DNA of 64,000 nt. Source: Hansfordia pulvinata. Taxonomy: Eukaryota > Ascomycota > Sordariomycetes > Xylariales. The stretch is from the NCBI GenBank assembly GCA_006538405.1, contig BJKQ01000008.1, forward strand, positions 930,001 through 994,000. The letters run 5' to 3'. Under the pieces are notes generated by a model. It did no database searches. It was given only the letters and a program-made list of their open reading frames with translations, and was not told where the DNA came from. Below, one piece after another: positions 34,698 through 45,906 of the stretch (positions are counted from its first letter, which is position 1; the number at the start of each line of letters is the position of its first letter). The position numbers and the translations under genes were made by a program.

Positions 34698-37585
34698 TAT
34701 ATCTCTACCTATGCGAGGTCAGAGGAGGGGCGGCTTGTGCGGGTCTTCTTGCGATCGATGCGGTCCGGTGCCTATACTCGACAATCTGCTTACCTTCCAG
34801 AGGCGATGTGTCAAATCTCAACCAAGTCAGGCTTTCGGATGTATTGGTGTTCAGCTTCGGTGTGTGTGCGTGTATGCGTAAGATCAGGGCTCATCTTTCA
34901 GAAGAATCCGTCTGTTTTAAGTAGCACAAGATGACCATCTTCTGCAACAGAACTCGCAGATGGCATCTCATAAGATCTGAGATGCGGTGGACAAAGCCGT
35001 TTGTGTTTGTTGAAGACAGTCGAGGATCAAGTGGTTTGTTCGAGGCTTGTCCGCCCCTCTGCCGCCGCCGCTGCCGCCGCCCTGGTCTTTTGTGTGCTTT
35101 GTCATGGGAGGGCTTCTTGTGCAACCCGACTTGCGCCGGACAAAGGCACAAACCAGTACAGCCACAGGCGCGTCGGAAGAATGAGCTTGGGAGCCCCAGT
35201 GCTACCTTTGTCCAGCAAGCGAACCTCTGCCGTGCCGGCTCAGAAACCCGCCTTCCGAGCCCGACGATCATTTTGATTGGTGCCGCCTTTCGAACAGCGG
35301 GCGGCAGCGCGCCAAGCGATGGTCGCGGGGCCGCCCCGGCCTCTTGTCCTCTGTCAAGAGGCCACCTGACTAGGCAGCACCCGACGGGGCACGGCAAAAC
35401 TGCGACGGTCGTGCGTGCGGTCGCAGGCCGTCGTAACAGACCCTTGCTATCGTGTCCAAGCCTCCTTGGACGCGTTGGTGCCGGAATGTCCGCGAGACCT
35501 ATCGCTGTCGGAGCCCCGAGATCGTTTCTAGCGCCATTCACTTGCCACCGCGCGACATGTCCACCGACGGGAGAGAAAAGAAAAAAGCCACGGGAGCCGC
35601 TGAGCGTGTGCGAAATAGGATAGACGGGCGTGTGGGTTGCTGCCGTAGGCCCTCCCTGTCGCGGTCTCCGCAGCGTAGCCAAGGCAGCAGCTTTGGCGGT
35701 AGGGCCGGCAAGTTCAGTATCTGGAGCGCGCTGGGCCGCCGGCAAAGTGAATACCGGCCGCGCGACGTCGGTTTTCTGTGGAGAGCCTGCGTCGTGTGCT
35801 TACGATATCGCATCCTGGGTCCTATGTCCGTGCCTGGGGTGGAACGGCTGCCTGGGTGTCGTGCGGCCAGGCGTATAACCGATAAACGATACCGAGACCT
35901 CCAGGTTCGATGCTTACGCCATGGTACGACCAAGGCAGCAACCTTTTTCAACCCCTCAAGCTCAGCGTCTCGTTGTGTTTTCTCCACGCCTTCGAGCGGC
36001 GAGTGTCAAAAATCGAAGAGTGAGAATGGGTCGGTAAGAAAAGAGATGTTTCCATCTTCGTTCTATTCGCCACCAATGCAGTCTCACCTCTTTCGAGAAG
36101 ACAAGATACAGGGTCATACGACTTGCTGGTCATGCTGCAGCCTGCAGTCCGGAGTCGTGGCCTTGCAGCCCAGAGGCCCAACCTGCACGCTTGGGTCACC
36201 GTTGACTGGTGTTACGAGCACGGAGTGACTGAGCGTTCCGATGGGTTTGAGATGATCGATGCTGTGCTAGACTGGTCAAATTCCTCAATATCTGGTATAG
36301 TTGACACTTTGAGCAATAGGGTGGCGACGGCGGGGAGCAGCAGCTCGGGGATGCGTAGAGTAAACCCAAGCCAGTAGGTCTCATCCCCACTTGGACTCGG
36401 CATGGAAAAGACGTCCAGGTACGCTCCGGCCGTAAGATGAGCTTCGTACGCTTTAGGGGGTCAACGAGTTGCGTAGATATATCCGTACTTGGGCTTGGGA
36501 TGAGCCTCGAGTGAGCAGGGATTTGTTTGTCGCGGTTGGTCGTCGGCGGTTGATCGTCGGCGGTTTGTTGCTGGGGCTAAGAAGGATCCGTGCCCCCGCG
36601 ATTTGAGACCTTATGACGTGTGGTCGTGCTGGAGTTATAGGGATGTGGTAGAACATGACCACCTATTTCGACCTTTGTGGCTGTCCCTATTGTACGGGCT
36701 CGTAAGATCGTCAAGCTCGTCTGGGTCTTTAGGCCAAGGTCGGCGGACAGACATGGCGGTCGCCAGAGTCGCGAGAGACCAGTGCCGTACCAGGCCGCCG
36801 CGAGCGAGGACGATCAGCCGGCACTTGGAGGTACGAGTAAGCAGAGCGCGTGATGCCTGGCCGTCCTCGCATGCGAGCACGGATACTCGGTGAGTGGTGA
36901 TGGCTGCTGAGAGCACGGCGCCTTGCTGGCTGTGCGGGCCGCCAGGCAGCAGTCCAACCCCTGCCCCGACAACCCACTTGCGCAGGCCGTCTGTTCGAGT
37001 AGGAGGGCTGTGTCTCAAAGAACGGCTGTGGTAGGGTATTCTGACTCGGCAAACCGGCGTTGACTGTGTTCGGTCGATTGCTGTGGGAGCGATATCATGG
37101 TGTTCATGAATGTATGCGAGTATGAAGACGTTTTGGAAGTTGATGAGCTCGAGATTCGCGGATGGAGACCTTGTCTGAGACGAGACGTGTGAAGAAGGTA
37201 CCTACTCGACTACCTCTTACATGTAGCCCACGTCGGGTACACTGGACGTCAGACATTGGATACGAGTAGTACATGTACCCAAGCAATGCGCCGCCGCCAG
37301 CTGCTCAGGGCAGGTAAGGTTCCTACGCGTACATCCATTACACTTATCAAGTGTAGGCAGGTACGACCTACAAGCAGGTGGTCCAAAGTGATGTTTAGCG
37401 ACATGATACCTACCTCGATTTAGGTATCGTATCCGATGCTTTCCCACTTGAATACCTCTGACCAATAATCCAGGTCACGGCATTGAAATCGGAGGTACCT
37501 ACCTAGTATGCGCTTCTTCGAACGCCCATTCTGCCATGTCCATGCTACCTAAGCACCTAAGGTATCAAAGAACCCAAGGCTCTCT

Positions 37586-37653
37586 AATATCATGTTGATA
37601 CCAATATCATGTTGATACCAATATCATGTTGATACCAATATCATGTTGATACC
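37586..37653 (+). repeat. 17-base tandem repeat, four exact copies
   Basis: The unit AATATCATGTTGATACC is repeated four times with no mismatch. It is AT-rich relative to its surroundings, and each unit contains the near-palindrome GGTATCAACATGATA read on the minus strand. Confidence 0.95.
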
Positions 37654-38781
37654 AGGTACCCATCCAGGTGTTAACTCTGGCTCACCACCATGGAAGGACT
37701 TTAAAGATCCAAACCGTGCCCGCGCGACCGCTAGCCCTTTCACCCCCATATCCGTACTTCTAATTGTAGGCACATTGGTTAGGTACAGGTATCAGGTTTG
37801 GGGCTGCCTGACGAGCCTGACGCCTCGCGCCTGTGCTTAGTTGGGAATCATGACCCGACAAGACGACAGGAGAGAGTCACAGAGTCCGAGACGGACGGGC
37901 GGTGGGTCCGTAGAATAGGCATCCGAATTAATTGATGCCCGCGGGGTCCTTCTGACGCGTGCGGCGCTTGAAAACACCTATCCCCAAACGCTCTAGCGCG
38001 GCTTAGCGCTGCCTGCTGCGGGAGTTAGCCTCAAGGCAGCCAGATTCCGATGCCTGCCTGCGTGCCTGCCCACTGCGGGTGCCAAATCACGTCCAATCCT
38101 GGCGGGAACCCCGTTTCAACGAGGCGCCCGCATCGCATCCACGCACCATCCAGCAGCCAATCTCGGCCGCTGCCGAAGACGACCAACAACAACGACGACA
38201 ACGACGACGACGACAACGCCGCCGCCGCCGCCACTGCACCTCTCCCGCTTTCTCCGTCTGTCACGAGTACGGCGACTTCCAAGTTTGCACTCGGCGACTG
38301 ACGGCTTGGCACCTCCCAGCGCCCGTATTCCTGGCTGCCTGCTTGCTGGCTTCCTCATTCCCCCATCGTCAAAAGGCTCTTCTGTTCCACCCACCCCCGG
38401 CTCGCCCGCTTCCTCGCCACCACCATCTATTCTCCTATAGTACGCCACAACACTGCCGCACCTGAGGACTAACGGATCCCCTGTCGCGCCCGGACTCCCC
38501 CTTCGGTCTGTCCCTCGCCGCCCAGCTGCCCTGGACCTGACCGGGGGCCTCTCATCTCCCCCGCTTCGGCGCTTCCACTTCCCCCATGCTCGCACTACCC
38601 GCAGCCTTGTATATAGAACTTGCACTGCCTCGCCTTTCAGCTGACTAGGCCTCCGCCCCTCTCCCGTTCCTAATAAAGGCCCCGGTCCGCAACGTTATGA
38701 GACCCTCACGGTGAACCACATCTTCGCCACGGCTTTCCAGCACCTCGACTCCGGGTCTTCCGCGACCACCGCCACCCTGCC

Positions 38782-41700
38782 ATGGAGTCGTTTATACCCC
38801 AGGGCGGCTTCCAGCTGCCCTTCCAGCGCAGGTTGAGCAGGCTCTATAATGACACCAAAAAGTCCTCCGACTTTGTTGTCAAGGAGCCCGTCCAGAGCGC
38901 CGACGACCCCGAGATCAAGGCCCTCCACCGCAAGCTTCGCATCCAGAAGGACCGCCTCGTCAGCTGGGGTCTCGAATGGGCAGACCCCAACCAGGCCGCC
39001 GAGATCGATGAGTCTCTGTCCAAGGCCGGTCTGAGCGACCTGGTCGGGAGCATTATGGCCACCATCAAGGATATACTGGCAGAGGCGGAGCCCCTTTGGC
39101 TGGCTTCCAAGGGCACCCCCAGCAGCGGGAAGGCCCCTGAAAAGGCCACGGGCGACCGCAAGATCCCCATCATCGTCTGGGACAAAGGTCGCTTCGAGGA
39201 CCTCGTCAAGGACCTTACCGCCTCCATCGACACTCTTTCCGACCTTTCTCGCACTCGCTCTGAAGCCTCCGGCACATCACGCGGCGCTGCTGGTAAACTG
39301 GCAAAGTCGGCTCCTTCGATCGAGGACCTGCGGCCCTTTGGCTCAACCAGACTCCACTCACCACAGGTCATAAATCCGACGACGTTAACACTATTGGACT
39401 CTCTGCAAGCCGAGCCTTTGACCGAGTCTGCCCTTCCCACTCGGCCGCAGTCCATTGCCTTCATGAATAAGCAGGCGTACGCCGAGCTGACGAGGAGACC
39501 CGAGCGCCAGTCCTGGTCGCCGCTTCTCCTTGAGTATGGCCATTTCGATCAGATTTACGCCACGACCGGCATCATGCCCTCCATGGAGCGCTTTGAGAAG
39601 TTGAGCGCCGGCTTGCAGACCGAGTCGCAAAGATCGCCCGGTGCCTGGGTCGGCCTTCCTCTCCTCCTTGGATACTATGAGGACATGGAAAGCTCGCGGC
39701 TTGCCTTGATCTACCAGTTCCCCCCCTCCTTTAACCCGTCACTTTCGAAAACCTCACGCAAAACCCTCTGAATAACCTGTGCACTCTTGCTGAGCTGCTG
39801 GACCGCCCCGACTTCGAGCCGCGCCTGGAGGCCAAGTTTCGACTGGCGCACAACCTGGCCAACACCGTCTTCGACATGCAGGCGAGGGGTATCACGCACG
39901 GAAATCTCTTGGATTCGGCCGTCTCCTTTTGCAACCCCGTCGGTAACGAGATGGGCATGCCCATGGGCGAGGTGGACATTCGCAAGCCCTTGATATCCTC
40001 GTTCGATATATTCCCGGACTCTTATACGCCAGACACGTCGTCTCCCAGCTTTTCTCTCCACCGTCACCCTCTCGATCCGAGGACCACCCCCCAATCGCCT
40101 CTGGCATCCAACAGCGAAACGAAGACACTGGACCTGTATTCTCTGGCAATGCTGCTAGTCTCGATCGGACTGTGGACCAAGCTCGAGAATCTGGTACCGA
40201 ACCCTGGATCTCCCAGCATACCCGAATCCGTGCTGGAGCAACTGGCCATTCGGTGTGGCACGCCCTACATGAAAGCTGTCATGGCCTGTTGGAGCGCTGT
40301 TGACCAAGAACTCGTCCGCCCCGGGCAGTCGGACACGATCGTAAGCCAGATTCAGGTTCGGGCTTGTCGGTACCTCGAAGCATGCTGCATTCTCGATGGT
40401 GTGAGCGGGCTTGATGAGCGCCTCAGTATCAGCGAAGATGTATTCAACACGACGTCTTCGCGGCCAAAGGCGGAAGCTCCCAAGCCGCAAGTTTCTGAGC
40501 TGTATGGAGAAAGCTCAAGCAAGACGTCGGACCCGAGCATCAAAAGCCCTTCTGCGAGACCAACCAAGATATCGGGAGACGAGATGAAGCAGATAGCTGA
40601 GCAGCGTAAGACCCGAAATACAACCCATTCACTTGGCGTTCCAGGTATTGACACATTCACAGCTTCAACTACTGGCTTGACGAAGCCTTCGAAGCCGCGT
40701 CAGCACTCTCCGAAACTGCGTCTCTATCCCCAGGTCCCGCAGTCCGAAGATACAATCCAACAATGGAATGAAGTCATCATGCCGCAGATCAACATTGCTC
40801 TGAAGGGCTTCTACCGCAAACATCCCGAGTCCGTCGAGATCTCCCTCGAATCGATTGGAGAGTCCCCGGAGAACACAAAGCCCACGGCCTTGGTCGTGTG
40901 CACGTCCGTCAGCAAGGTCAAAGCCATTCTCAATCAGAAGATCGGGATCTTCTTCGATGGATCCACCGGGTTTTCCCTCAAGGTGTGCTCTGGTTCGGTG
41001 AAACGCTCTCGTAAAGGGGATATCCCAAGCGACGTACTCACTCCCGCCTCCGACAGCGCGCCCTATGCCCAGGTCGGTGCACTTGAGGACACAGCGGACG
41101 ACGAGCCAGCAGCAAACCCGGAGTATCAAGAAAGACCTTTGAATGGCGCCAGTATCGGGGCATGGATAGGCTACAAGCACCTCCCGCCAGTCAGCTTCGG
41201 TGGGCTGATTCTGGTTGATGACAAGCCCTACGGCATGACTGTTCACCACATGTTGGATGACCCTGATCAAACTTATGCATCCAAGCCTGGAGACGCCGCG
41301 GAGGCGAAGAGAGCATCAGTTGCAGGTCTCAGAAGCAGCGCCGCGGCTGAGGACATGCTTTCTCTTGTGGGAGGGGACTCGTCGACAGAAGGGAGCACCA
41401 GCGATTTCGCTTGCGAGTTCTCCGACTCGGACTCTGAGTTCTCTGCCACAGATTTCACGAGCGATGACGAGTATGAGGACGACGACGATTTCTTGGAGCC
41501 CGGAGACATCCCAGGCGTCGAGCCGGGCTGTGGCGACGGATACTGCATCACCCAGCCCGCGTTTGAGGATGTCGAGGACGGCTTCTACCCCTCAGAAGAA
41601 ACCATGGACGAGGTATGGCTATCCCATCCACAAAAGCTACGCTTTACCTTGCCAGATTCTAATGCTAATAAGGTTTCAGGATCATCTGGACACATACAAT

Positions 41701-42531
41701 CTGGGTGAGATGTACGCCAGTTCGGGCATTCGCAGGCGAACCGAGGATGGTCTCATTCACGAAATCGACTGGGCACTCTTTGAGTTCCAGGACCATCGCT
41801 TACCGGAGCTCAACACCATCCCCCAGGTCAAGACCGACAATGTTCACGCGGAACTGCGCTCGGGCGTTCACCTGCGGCCGACTAAGGTAGCCTCGACGAA
41901 AACGCTACCGGGCACCATGGTGCAATGCATGGCGCGCACTAGCGGGCTGAAGGCAGGGCTGATACTGCCTGCGCTGGCATCAGTCAAGATATACGGTCGC
42001 ATGTCGCCGAGTCATACGTACCAGGTCAGCGGGGCTGCCTCTTTCCAGCCCAAGGGCGGTGAGGTGTCGATGGCAGACAAGTCGCGGTCAAAGACGGCGC
42101 TGGGGACGCCCGGTGATTCTGGCGCTTGGGTGGTGAACAGGGACAATGGGGATCTGTGTGGTCACGTATTGGCGTGGAGCGCCCGCAAGCAGGTGGCCTA
42201 CATCTCACCGATGGACGTCATGCTGCGTGATATTGCGGAGAGACTCGACGCAGATGAAATCAGACTCCCTGGAGGCGACCCTGTTTTGCAGGGTTCGCGC
42301 CGGCGGACGCTCGTGCAGGAGGAAACGGGCGACGAGTTCTCCGATGTAGGATCTGTGGAAGGGGGGTCAGATCAGGGCAGCGGCACACGGTTCAAGTCGC
42401 AGTATGGATCAAGGCGCTCACGAAGATCACAAGACACGTCTTCGATGCAAAGGGACGATTCTTTGGAGCGGGATATGAAGGCTCTGGAGGCAGAGATGTC
42501 CAAGGTGAATCTGCCTGGGGGTGGGAGGTGA
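38782..42531 (+). CDS. HeLo-like domain / pseudokinase / trypsin-like serine protease fusion, one frame break
   Basis: About 1227 residues. N-terminal about 110-200: HeLo (prion-inhibition) type, with [16 protein letters not shown] followed by helices; this domain drives membrane permeabilisation in fungal HET-S-type cell death. About 220-560: kinase-like fold, LALIYQFPP as hinge and [11 protein letters not shown] where HRD/N is expected (His373, Asp replaced), SSFDIF in place of DFG, and no clear VAIK lysine, so a pseudokinase. About 780-1130: chymotrypsin-like protease with [19 protein letters not shown] (His822/823), EIDWALFEF (Asp974) and [11 protein letters not shown] (Ser1091), so the triad appears complete. 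A long Asp/Glu-rich insert lies between His and Asp, and the tail is charged. The intron is 41613-41679 (GTATGG, branch CTAAT, TTTCAG). One base is missing at the CCC run near 39740-39747; with it, exon 1 is 944 and exon 2 is 284 whole codons. A role in regulated cell death or non-self response is inferred from the domains. Confidence 0.75.
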
Positions 42532-43798
42532 GGCGAAACGGAAACTGAACGATTTACGAAGTGTCGAATCATCGGCCATTACGAATATTCCTGGCGTTCA
42601 ACGAGATACCACTAGAGTTTCTTCTTTCAAACCATTTTCGACTTGTATCCCACTTGGTATGGACTGGAGAAAAGCTGTCCTGTCCTAATCGTGACGAGGC
42701 GTGAGTTGTTTTACAGACTGTTTGACATCCGGTACATGTATCCATCAACCACGGACTCTCTACCACATGTAGGGCATGACGTCCACTGTACTCGTACCGT
42801 TAAGTGCACAAGCAGATAGCGGGGCGCTAGAGGAGGGGCACGACTGCGTGAAGGGATGGAGGCGGGTGTTCCAGTCGTCTGCCCCTCATCCAAAATTTTC
42901 CAGCGCGCAGCAAGGGTCAAAACGGACGACCAATGAGAAACGGTTTTGGGGACCCCACTGGGTAACTGGGGCAGACGCGACGTTTCCGCTGGCAACGTGC
43001 CACTCGTGCCCCATACACCTAGAGAGAGCCGCGCTCTGCGCAGCACGCACTGCAACATGTCGTGCTGCCTTGCCTTGCCTTCTGCCGCGTTTGTTACTTC
43101 CGTCACAGGCTCCCGCGTCGTCGACTCCGTCTATGGCCAATTTCTCCGTCTCCGGACCCCTTTTTCCGTCTCCGTTAATCTTCTGGTTGCTTGTTTTCTA
43201 GCCCCGGCGGCCCTGCCACTCATTCGCTTGGGACAGGCAATGCGGCCACGCCTGCTTTGAACGTTGATATACTGCCGTTGACTGTGCCATGCCGGCGCAA
43301 GCCCTTGGGCACGTTGCCTCGGCGTCGCCACATGTCCGGCAAGCCATGCCTGCTGCCTCCTCCGCCTATGCCGCTCTGCCGCGAGCCTGGATACGCACCG
43401 CGGCCTCATCCTGCAGGCGGTCTTGTTCGCGGCCGCCGATGACTCGAACCGGCGCCGTGACCGGGGCCTGGGCTGGCAGCCTAAATTCAGCAGCAACAGC
43501 AGGCCGGAGGGGCACCACAGCCGTGTACGGGCACCCGTACAGCACACTGGGCAGTATCTCGCCGGGTGCGTGCCGCAGTAACCACCCGCACCGGCCTTGT
43601 CGCCCTCCGTCTGACGATTCCGTTTTGCTCTCCTCGGCCTTCGCCCAACTGCCCCTCCATCGGCCCGCCCTGCCCCTCCTTCGTCTTCGCCTTCGCCCTC
43701 TTCCTCACCCCTCCACACACGCACGCTACCACGCTGTCGTACCGTCGCGGTCTCTCTCCTCCCTGCCCTTTCTCAACGCCCTCAGGCAGGCCGGCACC
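42532..43798 (+). promoter_or_regulatory. Intergenic region and leader of arginyl-tRNA synthetase
   Basis: From the HeLo gene stop to the synthetase ATG. From 43289 the frame of the synthetase is open without a stop up to its ATG (170 codons) and contains in-frame ATGs. The last part is Arg/Ser/Leu-rich (SRSLSSLPFLNALRQ), like a mitochondrial presequence. No TATA box is obvious. Confidence 0.4.
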
Positions 43799-45906
43799 AT
43801 GACGTCCTCGTCCGTCGACCAGCTGGCTGACCAGCTTGCGCGCCTTCCCCCGCTCGACCAGTTCGCGAAGTGCTACCCCCAGAGCAACCCTGTCGACATC
43901 TACCGCGCCCACATCTCCGACGTCCTCCACCGCATCACCTCCGTCGACGCTGCCCTCATCTACAACGCCATTCAGTGGACCCAGTCGCTCGAGCACGGCG
44001 ACCTCGGTCTGCCCATCCCCGCCCTGCGCCTCAAGGGCAAGCCCCAGGAACTCGGCCAGCAGTGGATAGACCAAGTATGTCGCCGACTCCGCCCCCCGCT
44101 TACGCCTTGTCGCGTCTCGCCTTGCTAATCATGATCCCTCCCTCCGCCGCAGTGGCCAGGCTCCGACCTCGTTGAGAAGCCCGACCTGAGCGGCCCTCTG
44201 CTGCGCTTCTTCTTCAAGCCCGGCCCCTTGACCCAGGCTCTCATCCCCACCGCCCGTAAGCAGGGTCGCGAGTTTGGTTTCAACAAGGCCAATGGCCTTC
44301 GCGACCCTAAAGATCCCTCCAAGGGTACCAAGCGCCTCGTCGTCGAGTTCTCCTCCCCCAACATCGCCAAGCCCTTTCATGCCGGCCACTTGCGCAGCAC
44401 TATCATCGGCGGCTTCCTCGCCAAGCTTTACGCCAGCAACGGCTGGGACGTCAAGCGCGTCAACTACCTCGGCGACTGGGGCAAGCAGTACGGCCTGCTG
44501 TCTCTCGGCTTCGACAAGTACGGAAACGACGCCGATCTCGAGAGCAACCCCATCCAGCACCTGTTCGAGGTTTACGTCAAGATCAGCAAGGATGTCGCCA
44601 ACGAGAAGGAAGAGATTGAGAAACTCAAGGCCGACGGTAAGGAGAGCGAGGCCCAGACCCTCAAGGAAACGGGCGTCGACGAGCAGGCCCGCAAATACTT
44701 CAAGGCCATGACCGACGGCGACGCCAAAGCCCTGGACCGATGGCGCAAGTTCCGCGAGCTGAGTATTGCCCGCTATAAGGAGACGTACAAGCGCCTCAAC
44801 ATCGAGTTTGACGAGTACTCGGGCGAGAGCCAGGTTTCCGAGGAGGCCATGAACCAGGCTGCCGCCAAGATGCAGGAGATGGGCATCGCCGAGGAGTCCA
44901 ACGGGGCCCTCATTGTCGACTTCACCAAGCATGTTCCGGGCAAGGCCGGCAAGTCGCTCGAGAAGCCTCTGATCCGTAAGACAGACGGCACTGCGCTGTA
45001 CCTGACCCGCGACATCAGCGAGCTGTTGCACCGGGCCGACAAATATCAGTTCGACCAGATGATCTATGTCATTGCCTCGCAGCAGGATCTCCACGTCAAG
45101 CAGTTCTTCAAGATCGTTGAGCTGATGGGCCACAAGGAGCTGGCTGCCAAGTGCCAGCACATCAACTTCGGTCTGGTCCTCGGCATGAGCACCCGCAAGG
45201 GCACGGTCAAGTTCCTCGACGACATTCTCCGAGACGTGGGCGACCACATGCACGAGACCATGAAGAAGAATGAGGTCAAGTACAAGCAGGTGGAGAACCC
45301 CGACCAGGTCGCCGACACGGTTGGTATCAGCAGTGTCATGGTTCAGGACATGAGCGGCAAGCGGTAAGTTATCTTGACATTTGGCAAGAGGGCCGAGAGG
45401 CTGACATCTGCGCAGCATCAACAACTACAAGTTCGACATTGAGACGATGAACTCGTTCGAGGGTGACACTGGCCCGTACCTACAGTACGCCCATGCTCGC
45501 CTCTGCTCCATCACGCGCAAGGCGTCCCTGAGCGAGGAGGAGATCGACTCGGCCGATCTGTCATTGCTGACGGAGAGCCACGCTGTCGAGCTGGTCCGTG
45601 TCCTGGCTCAGTGGCCCGACGTGGTCCAGAACACTTTGAACAAGACGTTGGAGCCCACGACGATTTTGACGTATCTGTTCAAGATGACGCACATCTTGAG
45701 CTCCAGCTACGACCACCTGAGGATCGTTGGCTCCGAGCCTGGCTTGATGAAGGCCCGTCTCGCTCTCTACCGCACAGCACACATCGTCCTGAACAACGGC
45801 ATGTGCCTGCTCGGGCTCACGCCTGTTGAGAGGTACGTCCCCTAGGTCGGCGCATGCGGCTTTCCTTGCCCATGAAAAGACTGACACATATTCCTGCAGA
45901 ATGTAA
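43799..45906 (+). CDS. Arginyl-tRNA synthetase
   Basis: Charges tRNA-Arg with arginine using ATP (class Ia synthetase). Four exons: 43799-44074, 44153-45363, 45416-45832, 45900-45906, totalling 637 whole codons (636 residues, normal for fungal cytosolic enzymes). Introns have GTATGT, GTAAGT and GTACGT donors. The last exon is only 7 bases and supplies the end of Arg, Met and the stop (PVERM). Motifs: PFHAGHLRSTIIGG (HIGH-type signature, here HAGH), NYLGDWGKQYGLL, GMSTRKGTVKFLDD (KMSK-region equivalent), and a C-terminal DALR anticodon-binding part with FEGDTGPYLQYAHAR. No frame break. The ATG at 43799 starts MTSSSVDQLADQL, a standard cytosolic start; an upstream in-frame extension might give a mitochondrial form. 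Confidence 0.96.

Larger units (their letters stand above)
34567..38781. other. Intergenic region, no gene recognised
   Basis: Divergent spacer between the minus-strand Cys/His-rich gene and the plus-strand HeLo gene. Long open frames on both strands at 34891-35745 overlap each other and lack domains. It contains a TGTC tetranucleotide repeat near 34651-34697, GGTACC/CATGTAC-rich DNA at 37.2-37.7 kb, a 17-base tandem repeat, and a pyrimidine-rich leader at 38.3-38.78 kb typical of fungal core promoters. Confidence 0.5.

Noticed and set aside
34891..35745. 284-codon minus-strand frame, with a 230-codon plus-strand frame on the same bases
   Set aside because: Both are free of domains and splice logic; neither is favoured by composition.
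43430..43520. Possible minus-strand tRNA (GGTTCGAGTC at 43441-43450)
   Set aside because: The T-arm stem does not pair and no matching D-arm or acceptor stem was found.
43131..43724. Minus-strand frame upstream of arginyl-tRNA synthetase
   Set aside because: Arg/Gly-rich shadow of the leader region on the opposite strand.
44129..45424. 431-codon minus-strand frame inside arginyl-tRNA synthetase
   Set aside because: Leu/Val-rich antisense shadow of a strongly conserved gene.
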